This document shows positions 24,992 to 37,571 of a DNA stretch of 64,000 nucleotides, piece after piece. This stretch comes from Nymphaea colorata (lineage: Eukaryota > Streptophyta > Magnoliopsida > Nymphaeales > Nymphaeaceae). Position 1 is the stretch's first letter. Every line of letters begins with the position of its first letter. The notes under the pieces were generated by a model. That model was not told the origin of the DNA and did no database searches. It worked only from the letters and a program-made list of their open reading frames with translations. The position numbers and the translations under genes are program-made. Where the stretch lies: assembly GCF_008831285.2 (NCBI RefSeq), contig NC_045139.1, positions 10,822,704 through 10,886,703 on the forward strand, read 5' to 3'.

Positions 24992-27285
24992 AATGGTTGG
25001 GCAAAAGGTTTAGTCAAACCCGCACCAACCTTAAATTATGACATAAGAATAATGTAAATTATATATGAAGGTATAATGTAATTAAAAGGTAATGACTTCC
25101 ATAAAATTGAAATATAATAATAGACAAATAGTTAGCATATACAACATTTAACTTAAAGTATTTAAAACCCTATCACATAAAACTAATTAATTAATAATTT
25201 ATATTGTATTTAATTAAACGTTTTTGTGTAAACAAGCAAACTATTATAGTTAAAGAATCAACTAAAGTGGATATCATAAATAATGTATTTATTTAATTAA
25301 AAATAAAAAAACTTGTATCAAGAAATTTTAATAAAATGAGTATTTTAAAAATCTGAAAATTAATCACAAATAAATATATTTAATATGAAACAGTTGTTGA
25401 ACTCATAAAAAGGTTTTATTTATCAAATTATCAATTATTCATTTAATCAATCAACTAAATTATTTTTTATAATCATATAATATGTTCAAAAGTCTTACGT
25501 ATTTGACATATAACACATAATTCACAAATTTAAAAACAAAAGTTTTAACCAGTAGGAAAACAACAAATTATTTGATTTAATAAACTATCTTATATATCAT
25601 TAACCCAATGAAATTAGAAAAATCAATTAAATTATGTCTTTCTTAAATAAGAAATACTATGGGTCACTTAATTTAATAATTCTTAACAAGTAATTATCAT
25701 TAAATAATAGTTTATTCTATCAAAATATGTTATTATTTAAAAATAAAGAAATCAATGTTTAAAAAAAATATACAAATCATACCAAAAAAATTCTATAAAA
25801 AAATATGTTTTATAATAAATAGAAATCTTAAACGCATTATGATATTCATTTTAAGTTGAAAGCATCTTCGATGTGCATAATCTCAAATAAATATGTTTAA
25901 TATAAAAAAACTGCTAAACTCATAAAAAAATATTTATCGAATCCTCAATTTACTTATTTAATCAATCAAATAAATGATTTTGTATAATCATATAATTCAT
26001 TCAAAAATCTTGGGTATTTGATATATAACACATAATTCATAAACATGAAAACAAAAGTCTTTAACTTGTAGGAAAACAATAAACTTGTATACAATTTTAT
26101 ATAAAAAAAAAAACTATTATATTAAAGGTAAAAGCACTAACAAATTATTTGATATATCATTGAACACTCTTTTTACGGTAACTCAATGAAATAAGAAAAA
26201 ATCATTAAATAATATATTTTTAATGAAAAATAATATAAGTCACCTGATTTAACAATTATTACGAAGAAAATATGAAAGTCAAATATACTAGTAAAAAAAA
26301 AAGAATTAGGTAGGTGCAGACTCTTAAATGTTTGACCCACTAAGAATGATCTTAACTGTTGATTTCGCTCATAAAAATAAAGAAAAAAAAAGTATTTTAT
26401 TCTTTTACTATTAATTGAGATGCTTCCATCATCATTTTTTCTCAATTATCAACATTGACAAAATCAACTTCATGTCCCAACTACTGAGACAGAACTCAAA
26501 ATGTCATTTATAATGAGTACAACACCTCATAAAAAATGTTTTGAAAGAATTGCATATGTGAAAATATGGTTTTTTAATTAGTTTTAAATAATTAGTTCGA
26601 TGTTTAGATGACACACTTAAACTCATTTCTTTAAATACATTAGAATAAGGATTGATTAAGGAATTTTTATTGCAAAAGTCAAACTATAGTTTTAAAATTT
26701 TAAGTGAAGCAAAAACATAATTTTTTATTTTTTTTAATATACGATAAACTTACGAGTTGTTTTTTGTTGCAAGAGTCAAACTATAGTTTTAAAATTTTAA
26801 ATAAAGCCAAAACATAATTTTTTAATTTTTTCTATATACGATAAACTTACCAATAGTTGTTTCATATTAAATATATTTATTTGTGATTAATTTTCATAAT
26901 TTTTAAAATACTAATTTTATCGAAATTTTTTTATCCAAGTTTTTTTATTATTTTTAATTAAATAAATACATTATTTTAGATATCCTATTTAGTTGATGCC
27001 TTAACTATAATAGTTTGCTTGTTTACACAAAAATGTTTAATTAAATATAATATGAATTGTTAATTAATTAATTTTATGTGACATAGTTTTAAATACTTTA
27101 AGTTAATAGTTTTAAATACTTTAAGTTAAATGATGTATATGGTAACTATTTGACTATTATTATATGCAACTTCATAAAAGTCATTACCTCTTAATTAGAT
27201 TATTCATTCATATACCATTTATATTCTTTTTAAGTTATAATTTAAAGTTGGTGCATTTGGCTAAATCTTTTATCCAACCATTGAT
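24992..27285. mobile_element. AT-rich element with ~400-bp terminal inverted repeats
   Basis: The left arm (about 24,992-25,398) and right arm (about 26,860-27,285) are reverse complements with moderate divergence. Examples are GGTTGGGCAAAAGGTTTAGT against the right end CTAAATCTTTTATCCAACC, AAGGTAATGACTT against AAGTCATTACC, and the shared GTTTGCTTGTTTACACAAAA block. The loop of about 1.46 kb contains a direct repeat of several hundred bp (about 25,370-25,860 against 25,885-26,280) and a ~93-bp tandem duplication at 26,680-26,855. No coding sequence. Arm length suggests a Mutator-like or foldback element; no target duplication was found to decide. Confidence 0.75.
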
Positions 27286-27299
27286 AGGTCACAAGTTCA

Positions 27300-27633
27300 A
27301 AACGTGGGAACACCAACTCAACAAGCTCAGGTTCAGATTCAGATATAACTTAAAAATTGGATTCGGATCAGATTCAGATATAACTTAAAATTTGGATACG
27401 GATCGTATTCGGATATAATTTAAAAGTTGGATTCAGATCGGATTCGGATATAACTTTAAAATCGGATTCGGATCGGATTCAAATATAACTAATCGGATTC
27501 AGATGTAGATCGAATTCAGATACGGTATAAATTTCTTCTCATCCGAATTCGAATCCTCATCCGAATCCGAATATATGAATATCCGAAAAATCGGATATGA
27601 TAAAAGATAAATCTGATCAGTTGACATCCCTAG
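27300..27633. mobile_element. GATGTCAAT-family element, right part
   Basis: Tandem degenerate units of GGATTCGGATC/GATATAACTTAAAA type from about 27,330, reversing to ATCCGAATCCGAAT near 27,540 and ending AGTTGACATCCCTAG at 27,633. The left end is not recognisable; it may have been lost beside the long-inverted-repeat element. Confidence 0.5.
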
Positions 27634-27899
27634 TGTTGGCTATTAGCGAATTAGGTGGAAACTTCACGGCCCACTGTTTGCTGGGGATTTTGCTCACATT
27701 ATCTTTTTGGGATTTTGTTTCTCTCTCTTGGTTGGTAGATCCAAGGTTTAGCTTGTTCCAATGCCTCGTCGTGTATGTTTGTTTCTATATGTTGATCGAT
27801 GGTTTTGTTCCAAATTGTATTGCTTCAGTTTTCAACCTATTAGTTTTTAATGTATATGAGGAAGGATAGGCTGCGAGTCCTGCTATGGTTGTAAATTGT

Positions 27900-28759
27900 G
27901 ATTCTGACTGCTTTTTATTTTCCATGGTTCGTGGCTTTATGTTCACAGGTGCTCGCCGCAGTCCCTTTTTACCATTTCTACGTGGCCAAACTTCGTTTTT
28001 ATTTACATTTGGACATTATCTTTTCTTGATAGATGAATGGCCATTACCGCAGAGTGCCCCCGACAAATCGGTTGAGAGGATCACTCCCTTAAATTTATTC
28101 AAGGAATCAAAAAATGAACAAAGAATATCTTGGACTGTTTTATGGAGTAGATCATTCACAACAACAGTGCAAATCAATTCTACCTTGCAAAACTTGAGCT
28201 GCCTTGATTACAATCAACCAGAACAAAAACCTTCCCCACAAAATTTTGATCCCTGAGACTATGAGGAACTTGATTGATCTCTTTCACGTATGAATTTCTA
28301 CATCCCACTAGAGCTGCCAAAATACCCACCACTCGATGGAATCAATGTAAACTTCACAGACTTCCAATTAAAACTTCTTTTGCATTCCAACTTATGTTGG
28401 CTGGGACACCGCAGACACCAGCATAGGATGTGCTTCATCACGTTTCTTCACCCAATAGCCGACTTTCCGAGAATCTCCAAACCATCTGCAAACAAAGTGG
28501 ATAACCAAATCGAACCCATCAAATGGCCATGGGTCAGGACGAATTCCATAATCCAGCCATACCAAGGTCTTATGTTTATTTGCCATTCCCCAATTTGAGT
28601 TCATTATACTATGTTTTAACATCTTCCCGTAGAGCTTGAAATTGGAAGAATTTCAGCATTGCCTCCCCATCATAAACTCTTCTATTTCTCAACATCCACA
28701 TCTTCCAAACCATCATAGGAAAACATAAGTGTCAACCCCTTCTCGCCCATTTGGATTTA
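27900..28759 (-). mobile_element. LINE 3' part, separated from its body by a copia insertion
   Basis: Minus-strand frames near 28,650-28,740 read PMMVWKMWMLRNRRVYDGEA, the C-terminal W.W..RN.R segment of plant LINE ORF2. Further 3' lie broken frames (for example DSLNKFKGVILSTDLSGAL near 28,050-28,110). It continues the LINE at 34,674-36,500; the break coincides with the AACTG target duplication of the copia element. The true 3' end was not found. Confidence 0.7.
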
Positions 28760-29769
28760 AACTGTGTCATTTCGAGAGCTAGGGAGGAAGAAGAGGGAGA
28801 ATAAAAGTCCTATTCACGATAACCCTAATTTCATGTTAAAAGAGATTACGGTAGAGAAATCAAATTACAAGAATAGTCCAACACAAACATAAAAAGTATT
28901 GAAGAAGGCCTATACTAACCATAATAAAAGAATAAGAACATTATTAACTTCTAGAAATTGCAAATAACCACCTAAACATATCTTCCAACACTCCTCCTCA
29001 AGCTTGGAGCACAAATATATATCATGCTCAACTTGTTATAACATCTAATAAAATCTCCAATTGAAACATGTTTGGTAAACATATCTGCAACTTGCCCTTT
29101 TGAAGCAGCAAGAATGGTGGACGCGAGCACAAGATTACAAATGTACAATCTACTTCAATATGTTTTGTCTTTTCATGAATAGATTGTTAACAGTATAGTA
29201 TGTGTAGCCACCTTAGTATCACACATCATCTCCATTGGTAATTTTACTTGAATACCAAGACTATCCAACACAGATCTTATCCATGTCATGTTTGCAACAT
29301 TTTGAGCCATAGCTCGATTTTCTAACTCTACACTAGACCTGGCCACTACTGTTTGCTTCTTACTCCTCAATGACATAAGATTGCTCCCAAGAAATACACA
29401 AAATTCAATAGTAAATTTCCTATCATCAACTCAACCTGCATTGTCAGCATCAAAGGATGCTTTTATATTTAGAGAAGATCCCTTCTGAAATAAGAAGCCC
29501 TTCCCTGGAGTTGACTTTAGAAACTTCAACATCATCAAGGCTACTTCCGAGCGAACTATCCTAGGCTTGTCCATAAACTGGCTAAGCTTCCCAATGACCA
29601 AGGATATATCCGGTCTAGTAACAGTCACATATAGAAGCTTTCCAAAAAACAACTTGTACGATGTCCTGTTTATAGGCTCTGATTCATCACCATGAAGGTG
29701 AATTTTGAAATTCATTGGGATGTTTGCAAGTTTTACTCCAAACATGCCTGCCTATCTCTTGTAATAAAT

Positions 29770-29822
29770 CAAGTACAGTACTCCAAACATGCCTGCCTAT
29801 CTCTTGTAATAAATCAAGTACA
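29770..29822. repeat. Tandem duplication (~45 bp) inside the copia element
   Basis: ACTCCAAACATGCCTGCCTA and following bases occur twice in a row, starting at about 29,735 and 29,780. Comparable tandem copies occur at 30,245-30,409 (about 83 bp) and 31,140-31,220 (about 40 bp), so replication-slippage-like duplications are unusually common in this element. Confidence 0.75.
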
Positions 29823-30409
29823 GAATTTCTTTGAGAATGAACAACTCATTGTCTGATCTTGGACACTTTAAGAGGACCAAGGTCTTTGGTAACAAAGTGG
29901 TTTTGTAGATACTTCTTGGTTTCTGGAATCTTTTGTTCCTTGTCACTTGTCAAAGTGATACAATCCACATGCACAACCATTGCTACAATACTTCTTTCAC
30001 TCTTCTTAATGAACAAAGAGTGATCATAGGGAGATAGTTGAAAACCACAACTAGTCATCGGGAGTTTGTGGAACCAAGCTTGTGCACTTTGTTTGAGACC
30101 ATAGATCATCTTTTTCAATAAGCATATTTTGGAACATTCTTATGTCACTCAAAGCTAGGAGGTTATTACATATATACTGTCTCAGAAAGATCCCCATAGA
30201 GAAAAACATTTTTAACATCAAGCTAATATAAGTTCCATCCAGGATAAACAACTGCAAAGATAACCAAACAAATAGTTCATAATCGAGCAACAAGGGAAAG
30301 GGTCTCAAAGAAGTCAATACCATATGTTTGGGTGATAACCAAACAAATAGATCCTAATCGAACAACAAGGGAAAAGGTCTCAAAGAAGTCAATACCATAT
30401 GTTTAGGTG

Positions 30410-30833
30410 TGTAACAACCTGACCCACTCCTAGGCTCGGGCCCCTGGTTCAGTGGATCCCAACCCGCCCCCTAACAGTTTTAGTTTCAACCCCAAAAGGG
30501 TTAGCAACCAGGACTGCTAGGGGACGGGTTGGGATCCGCCGAACCAGGGGCCCGAGCCCAGGAGTGGGTCGGGTCGTTACAGTAGTATCAGAGCCGGTTC
30601 AACATTTGGACCTAGGGTCCCATGCCGTGCGTGCCTTAAGGGGGGTGGATTGTAAAAGTTTAGTCATGTATCGAAGATTGTGAGGAATCTTCAATGGCTT
30701 ATAAAGGGAGACCATTAATGAGATGATTGTCTTGGTTCCTAACCTTTTTATGGTTGGAGCCGAAATTGCTAAGGGACGGGTTGGGATCCGTCGAACCAGG
30801 GGCTCGAGCCTAGGAGTGGGTCGGGTTGTTACA
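30410..30833 (+). mobile_element. TRIM-like miniature LTR element with palindromic LTR, TSD AGGTG
   Basis: A 424-bp insertion in the copia element, flanked by AGGTG on both sides (30,405-30,409 and 30,834-30,838). LTR1 (30,410-30,581) begins TGTAACAACC and ends GTCGTTACA. It is itself a near-perfect hairpin, its first ~65 bases being the reverse complement of its last ~65. Directly after it comes TATCAGAGCCGGTTC, matching the tRNA-Met primer-binding site. The 3' copy retains only its second half (about 30,760-30,833), ending GGGTTGTTACA. There is no coding capacity, as expected for a TRIM that depends on other elements. Confidence 0.8.
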
Positions 30834-33800
30834 AGGTGTACCCTTTGACAACTAGTTGTGCCTTGTACTTTTCCACTAATATGTTTGAGTGATATTTAAT
30901 GGTCAATACCTACTTGGAGCTGACTATATTTGTATATGAAGGAGGATGAACATGATCCCAAGTTCCTTGAGATACCAATGCCTTCATATCTTCTTCTATA
31001 GCCTTTTGCCAGTTGCACATGTTTGCCAAGTTTATTAGTAGCAACAAACTTGGAAATCAGGTAATGGTATACTATTGTTTCCCTTTCCTCAAAACAATGG
31101 ATAAATCATCATTAATTATAAGATCACCAACTACATAGGGAACATCATAAGGAGTCTCAAAGTTAACAAACATAGTTAGAGGGAACATCATTAGGAGTCT
31201 CAAAGTTAACAAACATACTTACCTTTTGAGAAAGAAACAATGGACAATCATGAGAGGTGGTGTCACAATGTATATATACAGGAGGTGGATCATGGAATTG
31301 AGAGACATCATTGCCAGTATGAGAGGACAAAATTGGAATAGACTCCAAAGAAACCGGAGGAACAAGCAAATGAAGAGATGGTACCTCAGTATTTTGAGAA
31401 GGAGCACGACTAGGGAAGTATGTTTGAGACTCGAAAAAAGTAACATCCACACTTATATATTGTTTCTTGGTGAGGGGATCATAGCACTGGTACTCTTTTT
31501 TATTTCTTGGGTATCCTAAAAAGATACATTTGATAGTTTGGGCTAAAAGTTTGTCACTTCCTAAACCAAGAATATGCATAAAACATGAGCACCTAAATAC
31601 TTTGAGGTAAAGCAAAGAGAGGTTTTTGTAGAAATAGGACTTGTATAGGGATTTTATTCTCAATAGACGACGAGGGCATTCGGTTAATGAGATAACAAGT
31701 AGCCAGCATAGCATCCCCCAAGCAAGTTCATTTGGAGTATAATGGTACAAGCAACATCTAAAAGGTGCCGATGCTTTCGTTCGTCAACTTCATTTTGTTG
31801 TGAGGTATGGTGAGTATATTGAGGAAAAATGCCATGATCTTTGTAGAATTGAAGTAAATGTGCAGATTTAAACTCATGAGCATTATCAGCATAAACAGTT
31901 TTGATTAAAACCTCAAACTGAGTCGTTTTTTTCAATAATGAAAGATTTGAGAATACACAACACCACTGACCTTTCTTTTAAAAGAAAGACCCAAGACATT
32001 CCAGAAAAATCATCAACAATGACAAGATAATATTTGAATAAAAACAAACTTGAGACCTGACTAGACCCCCAAACATCTACATGAATGAGCTTAAAAGGCC
32101 TTTGCCTTGATAGGCTCTTACTTGAAGGAAAAGAACTGTGATGATGCTTTTCCAGTTGACAAGCTTCACATTAGAAGATAGTTGAAGAAGGAATCTGTGG
32201 ACACAATTGATGAAGTTTATTGAAAAGTGGGTGACCCAGCCTGAAGTCCAACTGAAACCAACATGAATCTGACTCAACGGATGAGGAAGATACTCTATCT
32301 AGAGTAGCAAGATAGTAAATGCCTCCCTCTTCATGGCCTCCACCAATCTTCTTCCTAGTTAGTAAGTCTTGAAAAACACAAGAGTCATGATAAAAAATCA
32401 CACGACAATTTAGTTCCTTTATAAGTTGGCTCATAGACAATAGGTTCTTAGAAAAATTTGGGGTGTGTAACACCCTCTAAATGTGTAGGTCAGGAGACAA
32501 GTGAATATCTCCTTGTCCCTCAATTGGAGACAACCTCTCATCCGCAAGACTCACATTCGAGAAGGAGAATAAGAGTACAAATTAGTAAAACTTGAAGAAT
32601 TGCCACAAAAAATTTTGAATGCACCAGAATTAACCATCCAAACTTTACTGGGAAGGCAGAGTTGGAGACCGCAGTAAATGCAGAAGCTGACATGGAAGAG
32701 TCTTTTGTGCAAGGAGCTATTCATACTCAGCACGACTCATCATAATTATTTCAACCAAGCTCTCAGGAATTGACCTAAACAACCTTGGCCACAGGCTTAT
32801 TTGATTGTGTAGTAGACGAAGGGGATAAAGTCAAAGTAGGAGGTCAACAGCGTTTGTCCCAACACCTGTTTTTCAGATGCCCTGATTTGCAACAAATAGT
32901 GCATTAGAGTCGGCCTCGACCTCCAAAATCTCTGCCACCTCCCCTTCTACGGGTAGAGAAGAATGATCCACGTTGACGACCCCCTGAAACAGCCAAAGCA
33001 AAAATGGAGGAATCAATAGACTTCTGAGACAAGGAAACCACGAGGCAACTCAACTGGTTATAAGATTCATCCAAATCAGGTATTTTTGAGCCAGTCATCA
33101 TCTATGCATTTGCCATAGAGTAATATGGAGACAGCCCTATAAGAAACCATGCAACTTCTCATACAATGGCTTAACTGCAGAAAAATACTGGGTTAAGTGA
33201 TGATCACCTTGTTGAAGCTTGAAGTTTTCTTATCCCACCTATGAGATTCGGCTCACATTCTTCTCCTAGGAGTATGTTTTTAGTAGAGACTCCCACATGC
33301 ACGTAGCAGCCCTGTAATAACAAAGTTCACTAGCAATATGGGGCTGGGCACTATTAATAATTTAACTTCTATGTGGTATACTTCCCAGTTCTATGTGCAG
33401 GTTCATCTTCTTCAATAATATGATCTTTATTGTACCCTCCACAAACATCAAGAAAGTACGAGACCATATTTTATAATTAGAGCCATCAAGCTTAAGTATC
33501 GACTCATTGGAAAAGGGATTCAAAAAGGCCTTGTATTCGGCCCCTTGATCATTATTTTTATTTGTAGCCATTAGAACTACACAACTGAACGTAAATAGAC
33601 AACTATAAGATGTCCCAAATCACCACCAATACAAAGAATTTAATTCTGATTGAAGTATAGCCCAAGAAACCTATTAGAAATCAGCAATGTAGAAATTAAC
33701 AAATCCTACTGAAAATAATCTATGTTAGTGGCTAGCATTAAAGACAAAATTTTTATACCAACGCAACATCCAATATCCATGAGAGAAGAAATAAAAAAAT

Positions 33801-34673
33801 ATATCACATCACCAGCATACAGATTTCATATCAGCTCCTCCAAACGAAGAGATGCATACCAATAGACACCAGAAAGGAACATAAATAATGACGACAACTT
33901 CAACTATGGAATCTTGCAATCCGAACAAACTTAATATATTTTTTCTTCAGCCTTGAAGATGAAAGACCAGCAGGACATACAACGATTGGCTCTAGCTGGC
34001 TTGAATACTATGGTGATTTGTTTATCAGATTGGTACAACAACAATCATTTGATGATAGGCTTGGTCCGCAAGAGTCGAAGTCATAAAACGACTTCAACAA
34101 CTACTGACTTGCATGTTATTCATGGTCTCATGGTGCAGCCTCCATGACGTCAACTCCATTATCATTCAACAGCAACCAAGATCCTTGAGCATGGGAGCTT
34201 AGAGGCCATTCAACAAGAAGATCAACAAAACTCCACCATCGACTTCAACAGCATATCGACCTAGGGTTTTAGAAAACCCTATGTCGTATTAGGTAACCAC
34301 AAACCAAAATGGCATACCTCTCAAATGCATCAGATGTTGAGAAACGAAATAGGAAGAGAACTCAACATCATAGAGGAGATTTCGATGTCAAGAGGCTCAC
34401 AAGACTTCACCACTCGGATACCATGTCATTTAGAGAGTTAGGGAGGAAAAAGGAGGAGAGAACGTGAGGAAGAGAGAGAGAGTAAAAAAATCTATTCATG
34501 ATAACCCTAATCTCATGTTAAAAGACATGACAATAGAGAGAACAATATGGAAACAGTCCAACACAAAAAAAGAAATATTCAAGAAGACCCAGACTAGTTA
34601 TAATAAAAGAAAATGACATTATTAACTTCTAGAAATTGCACCTAAACACCCAAACTTATCTTCCAGCAAACTG

Positions 34674-36500
34674 TATGTGCCACCACCAGTCCCTAAACTC
34701 ACCCAAATAAAGTTTGAACTTTACCATTACATTGAATTTGTCCCCAATGAATCTCCAAAATGATCTTGCATTGGAGCACTGCATGAAGGCATGAACAATT
34801 GATTCCTTCCCTTTTTGACCAAGAGGACATCAATTAGCAAAGGGAACTCCAAACTTCTTTACCAATCTTGGTAAGAGTTATGTCTTTCATATCAATATAC
34901 AGAGTTCACTTTGCCCATTCCACCTCCTCATTTCTCCAGACCCTGACTCCCCTCTTTTTCTCTAGAATTCTTCATTCTAATATGATCATATATTTCCACT
35001 CAATTCAGATTGCACTCATCCGACTCAGCCCAAACCATAAAGTCCTTGTTTGTATCCAGGCCGACGCTCTTGAAGGCCAAAGGGACCCAAGGACCCCACA
35101 ATCTTCCCTCATCCCATGCATTTTTTGAGTGAACCACTTCTTCTAACTTTTAATTAATAGTCCACATTCATGAGGGGATGCACACATTGTAAAATATAGC
35201 ACAAGAATCCCATCCCCATTGTCCAGAGTTCAGACCAGACGTTTATCTCTTTCCCATCACCTACTGTCCAAGAAACAAGGTCAGATACTTATTTCCATCC
35301 CCACATAAGCCCCTTCCAACTCCAAGAGGAATGACTTTGGTTAATCTTCAAGCCAGCCATCATTTCAAATTGATCAAAAACTGTGTTCACACACCTCAAA
35401 GACCTACTATCCGTGGAGCTCAACAAGATCACATCATCAGCAAAGAAAATACCAGAAAGTCAATTTATTCCCCTTCCAATTTTCAGAACTGTAAGATTCC
35501 CATGATCGATTTCCAATCACAGCCTTCTTGGTAGAATTTCCATTATAACCAGGAACAGAAGAAGAGACAGCGGGTCACCTTGACGGAGGCCCCTATGACT
35601 ATCAGAGTACTCCCCCTCGCAACACAACCATTGAAAACAAAAGCAAACAATGCATTTCATTACCTATGCAACCCAAGTCTCACAAAAACAAATATACCTC
35701 TTCGATTTTTCCAGGAACAACCAATTTACACTATCACAGGCCCAACCCATAGAAAATAGTTTTACTTCGACTATTTTTCAAGTTGCTCACAATCTCATGG
35801 ACCAGCAAAACACGATCTTGGATGAGCCGGCCCGGAAAAAAAAATCCCCCTGCCCTTCCCCAATAATTTTGATCAGGACTTAATTCTCTCCGCCATTACT
35901 TTGGTTATTATTTTATAGTTGCACAACGCAATAGGGCGGTAGCCTGAAATATTCATTGCACCATGGAATTTAGGTAACGTTTGATGCACAGGCCGGTAGG
36001 TCCGACTTTTTGGCCGGGGAGGGATTTTTTCCAAATTCAATGAAAAACAAAACGGTAAAATTCCCATAAAGCAGGAGAAATCCGTACACGAGGACCAGCA
36101 CATAATTCCTCCCAGAGATCACTTTCAGGCCAGATTTCATTGAAAAAGTCAGCAGAAAGTTCTTAACAAGCATCAAGGATTGCTTGAGCTTCTTCCACCC
36201 CCTGTGCCTCTTACCTCCATTACAGCGACCTTCTTCTTAGATCTTTCATTATTCACAATGGAATGGAAAAGTATGGTATTTTTATCTGATGCTTTCAGCA
36301 ATTGCATTCTGCTAAGTTGTTTCCAGAAAAGTTCTTCTTCAGGCCCATACCGCATAGTGGTAAATGATAAAGAGATTGGAACATGGAAATTGTTTTCTCT
36401 TCCTCCGCAGGCCCTTGAGAAAGTAGCCATGATTTTCCATTTTCCTGTAAGAGTTGGGGGCATTAAGTTCTTGGAAGGAGGGTGTCCTCCTTTGATTTTC
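34674..36500 (-). mobile_element. LINE ORF2 body (5' part of copia-split LINE)
   Basis: Minus strand from about 36,500: EEELFWKQLSRMQLLKASDK and FHSIVNNERSKKKVAVMEV (36,190-36,370), then NISGYRPIALCNYKIITKVM (about 35,895-35,955), a [15 protein letters not shown] block near 35,560-35,600, and FFADDVILLSS at about 35,410-35,450. Stops and frameshifts are frequent. It joins the 3' fragment at 27,900-28,759 across the copia insertion. A stretch at about 35,965-36,030 (GTTTGATGCACAGGCCGG) is foreign to the RT and resembles the end of the MITE at 37,572. Confidence 0.85.
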
Positions 36501-37180
36501 TTGCCTTAGATTAGTGGAATCATCTATGGTTTGTTTTTTGTTATGTTTCCCAGTTCGTCGAATGGCATTTCAGGCCGATCCTTTTAGTTTTACCACAGGC
36601 ATTTTACTGCCCCTTCGTGAATTGTTTTGCTATGCGGTGGGCAGAGCCTGAGGGGTTGACTGTAGTTTCAAAATTTTTACTGGGACGAACCGAAATACAG
36701 TTTTTCAAAATTTTTATATAAGTTAAACTAAAAACTTTTATATAAGTTAAACTAAAATTTTTAAATTTTATAAGCAAATTTTTTATTTATTTAAAATCCG
36801 AGGAGGGGCCATGGCCCCTGCCCGCTCCCTTTGCCTCCCCCCCTGCCCAGTATTGAGGGCTGTTCAGCGCACCGTGGAAGGTGAGTTGTTATGCAGGAAT
36901 GAGTTGCAGACTTGCAGTGAATTTCAAAGGCAAGATTTTTATCATCCGTGATGTAGGAGATGGAGAGTGAGTTGCATGCACAACGGTGGTTTGCACAACA
37001 GATATGTACCAAAAAAAAATTGAAGATTTAAAAAAATGTCTTTTTTTGTTTTACTTTTAATTTTTTCACCACCTTTTTAATTTTTTGTTCTTCTATGCAA
37101 CTCCTCGTTTTACTAATGAACGTATGCTGGTTATTATACCATCTGATGCATAATTTTTATGTACATTGTTTGGCGCATAT
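36501..37180. other. Intergenic, no recognised gene
   Basis: Contains two short direct copies of TTTTATATAAGTTAAACTAAAA (about 36,710-36,765) and a small palindrome around GGGGCCATGGCCCC at 36,806-36,819, possibly the edge of another repeat. No coding potential recognised. Confidence 0.4.
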
Positions 37181-37407
37181 CATAGTTGGCAAATTCATGA
37201 CTCAGAATCGGATCAGCTGATGACGAGTCACGGGGTCAATGAGTTGACTTGTCGTCCACTCGGTCGAATTTTAACACATCCTAAATCAAGCAAGTCAAGA
37301 TGAGTCAAGGGGTGAGGTGGGCCAACCTCAACTCGTGGTTGGGTTTTCTAGCTATCTGAGTTGACTTGGGTGATTCTCGAGCCAACTCGGTGAGTCGGCC
37401 AACTATG
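37181..37407. mobile_element. MITE with CATAGTTGGC terminal inverted repeats
   Basis: Starts CATAGTTGGCAAATTCATGA and ends GAGTCGGCCAACTATG, giving inverted ends. The interior consists of repeated GAGTTGACTTG/CAACTCG/GAGTC motifs on both strands. About 227 bp, non-coding; superfamily not determined. Confidence 0.6.
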
Positions 37408-37571
37408 GTGGTAGGTGTAACAATTAATGTCAGATGTTGAGTGGCTTACTAGCTGTGGTGGGTGTAAGAATTACCCTCCAATGTTGAATCGCCTCTTTGT
37501 TCATCCCCCAAAAGTGAGCCATCATTTGTTACTCAACCAAAAGTTAGACGGTGACTTTTGTTGTTTCTTTA

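Larger units (their letters stand above)
28765..34668 (-). mobile_element. Ty1/copia LTR retrotransposon, decayed, with TSD AACTG
   Basis: LTRs are at 28,765-28,990 (3' LTR) and 34,424-34,668 (5' LTR), both with TGT..CA ends and clearly alike. AACTG flanks both sides (28,760-28,764 and 34,669-34,673). Next to the 5' LTR is TGGTATCCGAGTGG, close to the initiator-tRNA-Met primer site, and a GAGGAGGAG purine tract lies next to the 3' LTR. Minus-strand domains in order: gag (about 33,571-33,360, LDGSNYKIWSRTF), integrase (31,935-31,680, YADNAHEFKSAHLLQFYKDHG; HTSQQNEVDERKHRHLL), post-integrase (LGYPRNKKEYQCYDPLTKK), RT (about 30,118-29,846, KMIYGLKQSAQAWFHKL), RNase H (29,745-29,173). Many stops, several short tandem duplications and an inserted TRIM-like element leave it inactive. 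Confidence 0.93.

Noticed and set aside
28290-28598. 102-codon plus-strand frame
   Set aside because: Opposite strand of a LINE 3' region recognised on the minus strand; no domain in this frame.
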